Positions 1 through 15,100 are shown, counted from the stretch's first letter. The stretch is DNA of 64,000 bases from Antedon bifida (GCA_963402885.1 OY727098.1:18400717-18464716); one strand, 5' to 3'. Notes: a model not told the origin generated them from the sequence alone. Program-made: numbers and translations.

Positions 1-113
1 GAACCTTACGCTGCACGTCTTCACACATATGTCGCCTTGGAGGCGGTATCCATCAGGACATGTACGGCAACGAGGATTGTTATGGTAACAGGTTGAGCAA
101 GACGCATCACATT
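1..113 (-). CDS. FRAS1: FRAS1-like exon 15: furin-like repeat 4 (cut by window edge)
   Basis: Acceptor aatatttatag; phase 1 in. Reads CDASCSTC, RCRTC, ICVKTC and then SVRF to the edge. A gtaagg at 4-9 could be a donor ending the exon at 10 in phase 0. The other FU exons end in phase 1, and SVRF aligns with the GPGF/GRGF segment of sister repeats, so I favour the exon continuing off the window. Confidence 0.75.
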
Positions 114-3100
114 CTATAAATATTTATCAGATTAATGCTACAGTATGTTTACAAGCCAACAATATAACAACAAAGAAATATATCTCAACAATGGTTTTAG
201 AAAGAAATAATTGTTAATGTATGACTTATCAATCAAGGGTAATAATAATCATCATCATCAAGCTATTATATAGATTATAGATGGCCGAGTGGTTTAAGGC
301 ACGGCACTGTAATCCATATATTTCAGTAGTATATTGGTGTGTGGTTAATTGTTCCAAGATCTACTAGTGTACACTATATTGAGTTAAAATCCTTTTAGTA
401 GACGAGTTAAAAAGGTCTACTAAAAAAACTATTAGGGCTACTAAACATAGAGCTATTTCTACTTAAGTCTACTTAAATCTTTTTTTTTCTATGGGTTAGG
501 ACGTGTGTGTGTGTATACATCTAACAAAATATTTGTTTTTATACTAGTTTCACACTGTCCTTATCCTGGGTAGAAAATGGGCATTTGAATCTCAAAGTTA
601 CAGCATGTTGCAATATCTAATTTTTTTTTGTATTTGTCCTCCACTTAATGAGAAAAGGGCTATGTGTCGGTATATTCGATAAGCTAGGCACAAAATATTA
701 ATTAAATATTAAATTATATACAGTCAACTTTTCCAATACCAGAAACCCTTAGAGTGGCTTAATAATTTTGGTTTTCTCTTTTCTGTTTTAATCTCTAAAA
801 ATAAATTAGGACCTTTTGACCTCAAGAGGGGGAGAGTTGTACTGTACATATATTGCAGATGTAGGAGAGAATGAATAAAGCATTTTGTGCAACTTACGCA
901 TACAAAGTACGCCAGACAAATAGTAACCATCACTGCATTCAGTAACACACTTCTCTCTTCTTGATAAATACGCAGAGTCACTGCAAGCTACACAGTCACC
1001 TTTTGTTGGACCAGTGCACTCAAAGCAGTCTTGAAAACACTCTGAAAGAAAGATTTAATAATACTATGATAGTAAAATTATAAGGATAGTATTCATGAAT
1101 ATAGTAAAATACTTTTGTTGATCTTCCAGATTTATTTTTTTATTTTACAAAATATTTTTTATTTCATCATGAATTTGACCAGCTTCATATAGATACAAAT
1201 AGAGCAATAGAAAAAATTACAAAATAAAATTCTGTATATAAAACTTCACAAATAAAATCTAATTTGTCACTAACAGGGGATCTGTTTGTGATTGTTGATT
1301 TAATGAGAAAGGATCACAAAATAAGTAATTGTATTTGTTCAACAAAAAAATCAAGAAATTAAAATGTAGATATGACATTCTATCAATCGTTTGTACATGT
1401 CTTCTTCGACTCTCACATCGATAACGATGATGGCCTCTGTCATAGTCCGAATAATAAGTCTCAAAAACAAAAAAAATGGAATTAAAATTCACTGAATGAA
1501 ACTCCAAATACATACCTCCACATTCTCCATCAAGCTGATAAAAACCAGGCCCACATGTAGAAAGACACTGTCCCCACTTAAATACTAATCCAGTCTCACA
1601 TGCCATGCAGTGAAATTCAGTGCCAGCTGAACATTCTGCACATGAACTATGACAGGCTATTGGGGACAAAAAAATCATCATTGGTTAATACAGAAATTTA
1701 AATAACAACAGTAACACAGTGTATTACATTGGAATTGGCATTATAGGTATTAAAATCTTACTCTTTAGAAGAAGAACTCAAGAACTCAATTTGAATTCCC
1801 CATACATAAATAAAACATTCAAACAATACACAATAATAATGACGTACGTAGACAAGTGTTTTGTGTAGATGAGTAAAATCCACGACCACAACGATCAACG
1901 CAGTGGCCATTTTGGATGACTTTTGTTGAATCTCTGCAGGACGTACATCCAAAGCTGTTACAGTTGATACAGTCTACATCACATTGAACTGAAAAAAGAA
2001 GACAGAGATTGAAAATCTTTTCAGGTTTCAAGACTTATTTCTAAGGGGTTATATTGCTCTTGTCTTCTTTGTATTGCAGAGATCTTTATTTTCCCAATAA
2101 AGACTAGAATAAGTAAATATCAAAATCAGTACTCAAAATGTAGGAAAGTCAATTTTTACACAATGTGAATTTAAAGAAGAAAATAGAATTATTATCCCAA
2201 GATTTTCTAAGGTGTTGATTATCACGGCTGTCATCTATCAATAAACGTGTTAATTGTAAGCAAGACACTCACTAGCTTCACACCGATGGCAACATTCCCC
2301 AGGCACCAAGACAGGAACAGTCCCTAGTTCACATGGGGGACAGTCAGGTAGGTAACAAAGGACTTCACCATTCACACATCTACAGATGTTACAGTCATCG
2401 AACTGCCAGACATCTTCATTCTGCGTGATAAATGACCAATATGATAAAACTTAACTTTTAACATTTTAACATTTAAACTCATACATTCTGGTATTTGCAT
2501 TGTAATATACTCACAGTATAAGTGACACCATCAAAGAAGCAGACTCCGTCAGGTTCACTACATTCTGGACAGCAACGTCCAGCTTGGTGTTTTAATACTT
2601 GACCCTATCAAATAAAATATGTAAATATGATCAAACAGACATGTATTTATGGGCTGGCCTAAATATGTCTGGGTTTCCAGGAATGCTGGTATTCTGAATG
2701 TGATTTTAAGGAATTTGGAGAGAGTTTTGAGAGAATCTTATAATAGGAGAGTCAGTATAGTCCATTACTATACTAAAAGTAATCAGTGTGCAATTGGCCA
2801 TACATAATGCAAACAAGTTTATTTATAGTAAATTAATGATTACAGGGTGGGCTTACACCTGTATGATAATACAAATAGACATTCAAATTAGCATACCTGT
2901 CTACATGTTATACGATCACAGTCTGTCTTATAACAGTTGACAGTTCCGCGACTACATATACAATATTGACATGCTGTTACATTCCACATATCTCCATGGT
3001 ATTTAATACTTTGATCATATTCACAATAATCTGTAAACAAACAAAAAGTAATGATAAATAATCATTGTAATATTATAATAGACTAATATTTTTACAAAAT

Positions 3101-6100
3101 TTGAGGGTTCTTTTTATAGTACTTTGATATTAATACAAAAGATTAATTACTTATTTCAACTTTGTTTCATGCACATCCAACACCAAGTAATTTGCCAATT
3201 ACATGATGGATAAACAATATACAAAAGTATTATGTCAGGCTTAGAGATTGGTAAAGAAATAGTTGTAAGTTAAAACCCCGTCCCTGTCTGAGGATTAAAC
3301 CCTGGACCTTGGGACGGGAAGGCAAGCATGTTACCACCAAGCTACACATCCACTACTTTGTTACTCCTTAAACTCGATAATGAAATATTTTAGCATAGTG
3401 TTGATACATTACGGAATGTAAATCTAATTATTCCTTTCAATTTATTATTTACCCAATGTTTTGATAAGCTGTAAGCCCACTTTATTAAGTGTAATGAATG
3501 TACTGTAAGTGCTTTGCGTTTCTTCTGAAGCATTCAAATGATTCAAAATGTCATTAAATGATAAAGCACATCCACAGATAACCCAGCTTTTCCCAGACGA
3601 CATGTCACTTTTATCTTGCTGGGATATGATTCACAGTATTTCATGTCACGGGAGGGGTGTTTAATAAATCATTCGGAAAATGTCATGGGAAACGACTGAA
3701 GGCCATTTTCCTCTGGATAATTTGATATCTGTTGCAAATACCATAAATGAATGAAGCTAAGATTCCATGCTAATTTGAAATGGCAGAACAAATCAAAATG
3801 GTATATATGCATATATATAAAAGAAAATGGTGTTTTGACTTGATTTTATTTATTTAACATGCAAACAATACAATACAAAAAGAATCCATGAGGTTGAGCC
3901 GTGTTTACCAATTACACTGAAGTGAGATATTTCCCCTAAAGTATTTCACTTTAGTGAACAAATATTCACAAATTTCACTAAAGTGGCATTCATTTTGATA
4001 GGTGAATTTTAAATGTGAAGGGTTATTGTTTTTCTAATAGCCTATTATATAAGTGTGATTCCATAATGATAAAGTATCTCACTTAAGTATTTCTTTATTA
4101 GGAGAGTATTAAAATCTCTAATGGGTGCTTCAATTTTTTTTTATAAATTATTTGCTATTTTAACTACTGTACTAAAACAGAGACAGCTTGCTATCTCTAT
4201 ATCAATAACCTCTAAGGATGTAAACAAAATATCTTCTACATTTCCAATGTCATCTGCATGGAAATTTAATTAACCATTCCCAAGTGCAGATATCTAAATA
4301 TTATTATTTTTCTATTCAACAAGTTATCCAGGGATTTGGAAAATTAATCACTAATTCCCTAAGTAAAAGATGTGGGATGTCCTCCCTACAGCATCTGTTA
4401 AATGTATTTTACTCAATTATCAACAAATTACAAATCTAATATCCCAAAATTATGAGAAATGACATACAAGAAATTCTATCCTTTCTATTAACAGAGATAA
4501 GGAATTAAAATCACTGTTTTCATCCTTTTGATACAGAAATATGTTTCTGTTAAATAACTTCAAACAAACAGTTTTCTAACAGTTAATTACTTTTAGACAC
4601 TCGAGCTCAGTTCCCATTTGGACACAACCTAACAATGCAAGTGTATTAATACAAGTGAGTTGACCAATCACAGTCAGTTTGGATAATCCATCACATCGTG
4701 GTCAAATTACTTGCATTGTCTTTGCGTTGCATCCAAATGGGAACCAAGCTTAACACAAATCAATGGCTGTTTTATTTGAGAACACCAATTAACATACTGC
4801 CAAAAAAATGGACGTAATTTATTCACACACCATCAGATTTTTCATATTAAATATTAGCAATAAAAAAAATAAATCGTTACCTTCTGCAGGTACACATTCT
4901 GCACAGCATTCTCCTTCTCGTACAATTCTCCTTTCATTCTAAAATTACAACAAAATTCATATATTATTGAGAATAAAAAAATACCTGTACTAAAATGAAA
5001 TAAATATCAGATAATCATATTTCTATATATACAATTTGTGTACTACTATATAACACAAATCTGGAAAAAATTTGTATTGGAAGACATATTTGAATTATAG
5101 CACTTAGTGAAGCTCTTGTTTTTTCACACAAAATTATATAGTTATACAGTTATAATAGATTTCTATGATGTTAATGGTTAGAAATTTAATAAAAGGTTGT
5201 TATCATTGTTTAAATATAACCTTTAAAAGACCCCTTGATTTACATATATTTATAACTGTGTACAAACATCAGTAACTGTTTTTGTTTAGATACTCTATTT
5301 ATTAAAACTGATTTATCAGCTGCCCTATTGATATTGAAATGGTAGCAATTCGTAATTGATTTTTTATAAATTCTAAAGTCTAATTTATTGTACATGATAC
5401 AACATATTTTGCACTAATGTTGATTAGTATGATTTACAACAGCAAGCCTGCTTGCCAAGATTTTTACAGGGAGGTTCGTTTTCCACAAAAAAGGCAAATA
5501 TCATCCTGGCTAGTTGGGCCTAGCCTATAATTTACCATACTTTCACTGTAATCTCTAGTTTGAAAATGGCACTTCAGGAAAAAGGAGGACTTGTTTACAA
5601 TGCGTTTGAACAGGGTACTGCAATTGTGGTCTGTACATTTATGCAACTGAGGTGATGATAAACACCTAGAGCAGCTTTAGCCTATTAGTACCTTTACAAT
5701 ATTGTGATTCCCAGGCCTAACTATATTTTCTGATATTGCCAATTAACATAAAGTAACTATTCTGCGACCTGAAAATTAGCAAAACTACTTACGTTGTTAC
5801 ACCGCCTTTCGTAGCAATCAAGTTCTACACATGATATTGATTGCGCTTTACATGAGCAATGATTACACGGACTGGTCTGCCAAACTTCATCCTCAAAGTA
5901 AAGTGCGCTATCGTGTGTACAGGGTGGATTTTGACACTCCGGACAACACTGGCCATCTGGAACTACCATCAACTGACCCTATCAATACAAAATTACACAG
6001 TTTAATGTAGATTGCAACATAATTTTTCAAAATGTTCAATTTAAAGCAACGTGGCATAATTGGTTTCGGAATACTATTTATTGGTATTGAAATAAATCTC

Positions 6101-9100
6101 AAAATACAAGATATTTTACTAGAAAAATACCAGTAGATAAACTATTAGTCTGGAAACAAATAAACAAAATGAAATTAAAACTGATTAAAATGCATTTATC
6201 AACAAACTTAAACCATAGAGATACTAATATGCTTAAACATACAGCAACACCCTCCCTTTGGGACACCGCTAGTAAGAAGACAACTTATTAAAGGGACAGT
6301 CTCCTGTAAAACGAAAGAGGGGCAATGTCACTATTTAATAGAAAAGTATTAAAGGGACAGTCTCCTGTAAAACGAAAGAGGGGCAATGGCACTATTTAAT
6401 AGAAAAGTATTAAAGGGACACTCTCCTGTGAAACAAAAGAGGGAAAATATATATCCCTATTCAGGAGACACCTTTGTTCAGGGAACACCCGTATTTAGGG
6501 GATATCACTATTTTTTATTCCTGAAGGTACACTTTACCCTTAGTAGAGGTTCTTCTGTATACTGTAACATTAAAAAAAAATTTAAAATAGAACTCAATCA
6601 TCACGATTTGACTTAAGCAGTGGAGACAATTTAATTCCGAGGTCAAATAAATTCCGAGAACTGCCATTAAAACGTACATCAAAATTTGTATAGATAATAT
6701 ATGTCAGCACTTTCATAACTCCTCTATGACTCAAAGTGTTAAAAAATAAGAAGTGCAGTAGTTGTTACAACCGCTAATTTAGAAAACGCCAGCTAATGTC
6801 GAAACAACCGTTAATGTAGAACAATCCACCGCTTATGTAGTAAAACCTCCAGCTTATGTAGAAACACCAACAGCTTATGTAGTAAATAAAAATCAACACC
6901 AGCTAATGTAGAAACAGTCAACAGCTTATGTTGTAACGAACATTTCCTCCCAGCTTATGTAGTTACTATCGCCAGCTAATGTAGAACATGTTATATATTT
7001 TACAAAAATGTCTATAATTCATGTGCAAGCATCGATCTTTACTTAGCTATCAGTCTTTCCACCTCTCGTAAGCGACCACCTCTCTTAACGACCACACCTC
7101 TCGTAAATGACCACCTTTTTTAAGGGACCACGACCTCTTTCTCTCTATTAAAGGACCGCTTCTCATAATCGACTATCTCCCGTCACAACGATCTCTGGTA
7201 AGAGACCACCTCTATTGAACGTCCACCGTTTCTATTATTAAGGGACCACTGCTTATAATAGACCACCTCTCGTAAGTGATCACTTCCTCTCATAAGGAAC
7301 CGCTTTTCATAATCGACCACCTCTCTTAACGACCACACCTCTCGTAAGTGACCACCTCTTTTAAGAGACCACAACCTCTTTCTCTCTATTAAAGAACCGC
7401 TTCTCATAATCGACTATCTCCCGTTACGACCTCTGGTAAGTGACCACCTCTATTGAACGACCACCGTCTCTTTTAAGGGACCATTTATCATAATCGACCA
7501 CCTCTCGGAAGTGGTCAATGATAAGAAGCGGTCCCTTAATAGAGGTGGTGGTCCTTTAAAAGAGGTCGTCACTTACGAGAGGTGGGGTCGTTAAGAGAGG
7601 TGGTCTTTTAAAAGATTCGTCACTGACGATTATGAGAAGCGGTCCTTTAATAGAGAGAAAGAGGTCGTGGTCCCTTAAAAGAGATGGTCATTTACGAGAG
7701 GTGGTCGCTTACGAGAGAGGTGGTCGATTATGAGAAGTGGTTCCTTATGAGAGGAGGTGATCCCTTACGAGAGGTGGTCGACTATGAGAAGCGGTCCCTT
7801 AACAGAGATGGTTGCTTACGATGTGGTCGTTTTAGAAAGTTGGTTGCTTACGAGAGGTGGAACGACTGATAGCTAAGTAAAGATCGATGCATTTGCACAT
7901 AAATGAGACATTTTTGTAAAATATATAACATTGTCTACATTAGCTGGCGATAGTAACTACATAAGCTGGGAAGCAATTTTCGTTACTACATAAGCTGTTG
8001 ACTGTTTCTACATTAGCTGGTGTTGATTTTTATTTACTACATAAGCTGTTGGTGTTTCTACATAAGCTGGAGGTTTTACTACATAAGCGGTGGGTTGTTC
8101 TACATTAACGGTTGTTTCGACATTAGCTGGTGTTTTCTACATTAACGGTTGTAACAGTAGTCCTTTGATTTCACAGTTTTTCCTGTCAGAACCTGCAAAA
8201 TTATCAACATTTTCAAACACCATTTTATAACCACTTAGAAATCAGAGTGGTTAAAGGGCAGTAAATATTTGGAGAGAAAGTTATGAGTCATACTGCTATA
8301 ATGCTGTCCCTCTTAACATTCAACATTATATGAACTGATATTTAAACATCAAACTAACTACTAAAATGTTCTATGGAGAATTCAAGTACAACATTAATCT
8401 TTATTGTAAACAATGTTAAACAGTTTGGTGAATATGATAGCCCGCATGTTGAGTTTAAAGTTACTGATGAAGTGTATGAAAAGTAATATACTTGATGTAC
8501 TAGATTTAGAAAGTGTTTATTATTTCTTATAGATGGCATGCTGATGGTGAGGAAGATAGAAAAGTGAATGATGTTTAAATGAGAGAAGAATGAAGATAAT
8601 AATTGTATACTGTACCTACAGTAGTGCCAAAGTAACAATAGACATATTTAAATTCAGAGTTAAGCTTGAGGACCAAGAATTAATACCTTTAACATTTATT
8701 TAGCATTATTAAGGGACTGTTCAGACATATTAAGTTCTGGTTTTGTATCGTATAGGAAGAGAATCTTCAAATAGAAAATGTACATCTACTACAATTCAGT
8801 AATTCAAGTAACAAGGGTGTAGATATACAGAAACCCATTATTCTTGATAATAAATAAGGATCTGCAGTTTAACTGCTGAAATAAAGGCTTATAAATCTGT
8901 TTAGTTAGTTGATGTTGTAGACAGTGTTTATATAGCAGCAACTGTTTCACAAGACAAAATACAAGACCTACTGTTTATTATTTTAGATTTACAGTTTGCT
9001 TTTTCTTCCTACTAGTTCATATCAAATTTAGCCGCAAAGATTCAATAAAACTGACCAACACAGGAATGCTGGCTGGTTGGAATAAATTGAGTGATGCGTA

Positions 9101-12100
9101 TAATATGCTGAGTATCATTATATATTAATAGCCTCATCTTCTGAGCCTCAATTTTAGTAAGCCGCGGCCAGTATTTTTCCAAAAAAGGGACAAAAATCAT
9201 CATTAGCTAGGCTACAGTAGAAAAAAATCACATCTGCTTTTGGTCTTTAGTTTGAAAAGGGAACTTCAGGAAAAAGGGAGGTTTGTTTAAACATTTGAAC
9301 ATAGATGTATAAAGTTTATAATTTTATACCTCCATGATTTGAACCCCTTGGCTATGGGCTAGGGGTAAATGTATACTACAGTTCACACTTTGTTGTAAAC
9401 TTTTACCTGAAAATGTGTGAGTTACATTGACTTTGCGCTCAGCCATAATCAATCAAATTTTAATTTAAAATCTGACAATATAAACCACAGTATTCTTAGA
9501 TATGAACACAAAGAATTAATGGTGTTTTTTTTCTTTTAAACAAACGTTCAAATCAATTTTCATCATCTAATCCTCTTAATTAGTAAAAAGAAGGATTTAG
9601 GAATATAGAAATTGATAAATATAAATGAAGAATCTAGTAGAGATGTCGCTGTAGTGGATTCAAGAGTTGATTAGGGAAATCATTAATTTCTAAGGAAATT
9701 AGCATCATTCCATTTCTATATTTAACGATTTATTAAAGTAAGTAGGTAAATCACTCAAATGAAATTCTCATATGATAATAATTTGTCTTTCTTTTAGATT
9801 TAGGTTACTTAAAAAACACTGATTAAAAGTCTTAAATAAAGTCTAAAGCAATAACACTATGAATGAAATGTGTAAAACCTTAAATAGATCAAATGCTTTA
9901 GGCCACCATGGTGTCAACGGAGTTTGAAGGTACACACTGGTTCTTTTGGACTTCTTTTACCTGAAATTATGTAATGAATCTTCTGATATATTCCACACAA
10001 ATTTACTAGCAAAATATCATTTCAAGCCTTTGGACATTTTTTTTAAAAAGCTAAATATAAAATATGAAGAAAAAGTAGGTAAAATTGCGTATCATTTCTT
10101 ACTGAGTCATTGATCAGACATATAATTTGGTGTAATTAAATATTGACAGCAGAAGATGTGAGTAATATCAGAAAGATTATCTTAAATATTAAGATAAGGC
10201 TTTAAAAAAAATATTAGCGAGATGCTGTATCTATTTGACAGATGAAAACATTGTAGATTGGTCAGCAGATAATTTACAAGGGTGTCAATATGGTATAGTT
10301 CATGCTTATAGTGTATACTGGAGCAGTCACAGAAAAAAGTTCTTTGACAATCGGTAGATGCCCTAGCCTGTGTAGTCATAAGCTGGCATTGACAACCTTG
10401 CCCTAATAAGAGATCTAGTAGTAGGCCGGTAAATCTGCACAATCTCGGATAAGTAGCCAGGTGTTATATTGTGTTGTGCTGTGTATGAAAAGATCAACAC
10501 CTTGTATTCAATTCACTGTTGTGATTCTTTTTATAAATTGCTTTATAACTTAACTTAAGGGAAAAACCTTACAAATTGTCGGGCTAGACACAAATATGAA
10601 ACTTAGGGTCCGCTATAATGTTATCAAATTTACGTTTGTTGAATATCAGCTACGATACTCCTCCTTATTATTTTGTCCGTCTATCTCAGAATTAAGCATA
10701 GTTTATAGATAAGATTAGAAAAAACACAATAACCTATTTAGAGCAGTTCTGACAGAAAAATATAAACAAGTCTAGAATAATAACAAAATTTAATGTTATT
10801 GTCTGTGATATAAATTGACCTAAATAATGGTAATAATATAATAAAGGCATCAGACCAGATTGTTGCTAAGTCATTCTTTCTAGCAATTGTAAACACCAAT
10901 CATAATTAAGATGTCATATTTTTTTAAAGTATTTTACAGGTCTTAATACTGAGCCGACTGATTAAGGGAATTCCCCAAGAAGCACAATGGATTATAAAAG
11001 GAAATCCTTCATATAAATCAATTATTGTTATACAATTTATGAAAATACTTATATTATTATGAGTTCTGGAGTAATATCTCATGGGATATTTATTCTTTTA
11101 AACCAATGGAACAGGTGATCCAGGGTATTGTAATAGCTTCAATTGAGAATGATTCCATGAAGATAGCGGCCTAGCTTTTGCCATAATATCTACAACATTA
11201 GACAAACAGGTGGTAATGATAAAGGCAAAGCAAGGGCCGACCTCAATGTCCCAGTGAATTATGAAATGAAATATTGGCGAATTGTCAAAGGATAACTGCC
11301 CTAGGATATAGATGACCTACAGTATGAAATGGATAAGAAATATATAGAAGTGTAAAAAGCAGCAGAAGAAGAAGTGCTGAAAGCGGACAATGAATCAACA
11401 CAATAAAAAACTCAAATTCAGTCATAGATGAGCTAGCTTTAGGTATATGTTACAGTTTTATGGTACTTTGACACATCCTGATTCGAACCTAGGAGCCTGA
11501 AATTAGCCAGAAAGTAGCTTCTGCACTAGGCTAAAGTACCACTAAATAGAGAGCCTTTGATTTGCAACAACCTGTCAAGTTTTCTAAAAGTTAAGTTTTC
11601 CCCGTTATGAGAATTACACCCAAAAATGTTAAAATGTGCATCAAGCTTGGTTCCCGCTAGTACGCAACGCAAGGCAGCAGACGCAATGCAAGCAAGTTGA
11701 CCAATTAAACGTGACTGTTCGAATAATCCATCGCTTGAGATTGGTCAAATCATTTTGCGTTGCATTACGTCCTTGAGTTGCATTCTAGTGGGAACCAAGC
11801 TTAATACAGAATCCAAAGTCATCACCTGGACTAATAGACAAAATTGGGTCCGACCACTTGACATAAATAGCCAAAGCCAAACTCAATGTACATGAATAGT
11901 ACCTTCATATGACGTAATAAAGGTCATAGGTTGTCACAAGCTCATTAATGTTGTCTAGCACTTTAAATCTGATTCTACTTACTGTTGGAATATTATGTTC
12001 TAGGAACATACATATCTACTCTAAACATGGACATGTAGTCAACTGTACTTTGATAACGATATTTTTTGTACATCATGTACAATTTCTAATACAGGAAGTA

Positions 12101-15100
12101 ATACAAACAAAATTAAATTAAAAAGATGAATTGATTAACATAGCATATTCATTAATATCATAATTTTTCGCACATATACATTAATTTGAACATTATATAT
12201 CCCACAAATTGATTCTTGGGAAATATCGTTTCCCTATCATGTTAACACAGTTATAAGATAATTACCTGCTGACACGATACTGGCGGACAATCTGCGACAT
12301 AACACTGCGTTGTTCCGTCGGTACATTTACATAGAGCACATTTGGCAGGACTCCAGGATTGCCCATGATGGTACTGTTGACTCTGATATGCACATGGTCC
12401 TAAAAAAGTGTTGGAAAAAAAACAATGATGAATCATTAATTCTGACAATTCTAAATGTTCCTTGTCAAATTTAATAAGCGTTAAGAGTTTTTTTCCGCTT
12501 TTCAGAATTATTTTTTTTACCATTGACATGTAATAGTCATTTCCCACACTGTAAAACATTTGGTTTTATACAAAGAGTTATGTTTCATCTGATTTAATTA
12601 ATATGTGAACCAAGGTAGAAATGTTTGGCCGATTAATTTTAACAGTTTGGTATGTAGTTGTTTATTTTTTTAAGGACTCTATCTACAATGTCTATGACTT
12701 GAAAAATGGTGTACAGTATTAGGTGAATTCAGGCAGAAGAAAAATGGAGTTGGGTCAAACTTAAAAGATAATACAGTATAACCTTATTCGGTTCACCAGC
12801 ATTAATTTTCTAATATAATGGTAAATTAACATTTAATTAACATTTATTAACCACTTACTTCCGACTTTCACACACTGTGGGCAGCATTCACCATGTACAT
12901 TTTGCATTACCTCATCAGCGTTGCACTGAATGTTGGGGCATGTTGAATTTCTACATTCTACGACTCCATTTGTACAATAACACGTTGAACAAGGGGTTGG
13001 GCTCCACTGAGAATTATCCTGCAAAAAAGAAAGGATTTATGTAATACAGTAGAGCCTTTATTAAGGGGACAGCTTCAGGGCCCAACAAAGTGTCCCCTTA
13101 TTAGGAATGTCCCCTGATTTGGGGTTGGCCATAGTGTTATTAAATACATAAAAATTTCCCCTTAATAAAGGGGAGGGTAGACTGTTCTACTGTAGATGGA
13201 TGAACATGGTAGAGCTACATCATTTCAACCTACAATAATGTGAATAAAAAAATCCTTTAATGATCCCCACTGTAATTAGAAATGAGGAAATGCAGTAGCC
13301 CATCCCCTTACAGTAATTCTCTTTTTCCCCTCTCAACCCTAACCCTGAGCCCACTATAAAATATGTTGCTATTTTTGTGTAAATTTAATTTGAATCATTT
13401 ACAGTTCAAAATACTTTGAACTTTAGTCATTGGTACTCCTGTCCTTTTCATTTATAAAATTTAAACCATAAGGTGATAATATGGATAACAGCATGAAACT
13501 AAAAATTATGTATGCTTATAGTTGTTAAAGTCTCTGGTATGGTCTTGCAGAAGAGCACATAAATAATTTATACAATTATTATCAATTTTGCAATACAATA
13601 ATGTTTATTGTTCATATTTCCAGTATATTTCAACTGAAGTCAGTAAATCATCTTCTTACCTATGAAAAGAAATATATTATTTAAAAACAACACTTATATT
13701 TCCAGATGTGGGACAGCAAATTTATTGAGCCAATGGGATACACTCTTTTAGAATTATGACAAAGTGTTTAGAAGTCTGATACCAATTGTTTAAATTTATA
13801 AAATTAAATAGGTTTCACACCTTTCTATAAAAAATATGATGTTGTTCCTGTTTATTTTGACAGGTTAACATTCATCCAGGTATTATAATCCACATCATCA
13901 GGAAATAAGGAGTTCCTTCCCTTGAATATAAAATAGCTGAAAAGTGAAGTGCCCTTCTTGGCCACTAAAGGATGTCCTGGATGTCTTAATAATCATTCCT
14001 ATCTGTCTGATTTTAGTAGGGCTTCAGAGTACCATGGAGAAATCATTTCTCCATGAGAGTACCTAGTACATTTGCAGGATACAGATCGGTCCTTGTGTAG
14101 TACCTTTTAAACACAGGATTATGGGTGCCAGTACCATGATCCTATGTGACTTTCTAAACTGAGAAAGACCCTGCTACATCATGTGATTTTCCTATATATA
14201 AACACGTCTAAAAACATGTCTTAATATTGTTTTCCCAATATGCTACTTTACTTGATTTTCCTTATCTAAAACATATTGTGGTTTTCCATGTACAGTTCCT
14301 CTTACAGGATATTCCCTCTCTAATAAATGGTTCTCCCTGTACTATATGTTCCTCTATCCCCTTAAAACATATTCTCTTCTTATTCTTATGGGATCTGAAT
14401 CCATCTCTCTGACAAGCTTTTATAAGGTTCCCTGTTCCAAATTCTTTCCCATGACACACGCAACAAAACCTGCCTTTTCTTAATATAATACAGTTTGCAC
14501 TAGATATACTAAAGAGTCCGCAATTATTAGATTTAACTGATTACAGTAGATCTACAGATAAGTCATTTCTGTAACACAATATCCATATTATTACGATTCA
14601 AAAATTGTGACTTAAGAATATAATTAAATTAAATGTCAGATAGATAAGTGACACAAAATAATCAAATAAATTTTTGAATACTACTAGCTTTCACTCATAT
14701 GATAACATCAATATTCAATGAAAAAACAGACCCTCTTTCTTTGGGGACAAACTTCTACTAACAAAAGAAACGGTCACCATACAAGTACATATTCGGCTTT
14801 AGACAAATAAAAGCATTTATTAGAATATCTGATCTGATTACATACGTATACAAGAACTCTTGGTATTTAGGGTAAGCACTGGTGCATGGACTTCCTATGT
14901 AGTTTATCATTACATATCATCAGTAACGATTTAAAGGATTAACTGTTGCAAGTAAATACTTTTTACTTTCTGTCCCTTTAAATTAATTGTTTTTTTCAAT
15001 TCAATTCAATTTCATTTTATTTCGGAAATATCATCCATATAAATAAACTTATAAACCATAAAACTAAACTTAAGTATATAGAATGCTTCTCCATCTACAA

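Larger units (their letters stand above)
3031..4880. other. Intron 8
   Basis: Holds a tRNA-like SINE head (3283-3352), a cluster of CACTnnAGTG-type palindromes (3915-4089) and a palindromic MITE (4604-4751). The rest is AT-rich with no visible coding potential. Confidence 0.6.
5979..12265. other. Intron 6
   Basis: 6.3 kb holding a 61-bp tandem repeat with GGGACA blocks (6246-6510), a large foldback element (6763-8156), a diverged dispersed repeat (9130-9300), a tRNA-like hairpin (11461-11541) and a family B MITE (11643-11802). 8200-9100, 9310-11440 and 11820-12240 show only AT-rich sequence to me. Confidence 0.6.

Noticed and set aside
7183-7869. Open frames at 7183-7407 (minus) and 7684-7869 (plus) with repeated LREVV/YEKR peptides
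   Set aside because: They are translations of the inner repeat array of the foldback element, mirror each other across its centre and have no family similarity.
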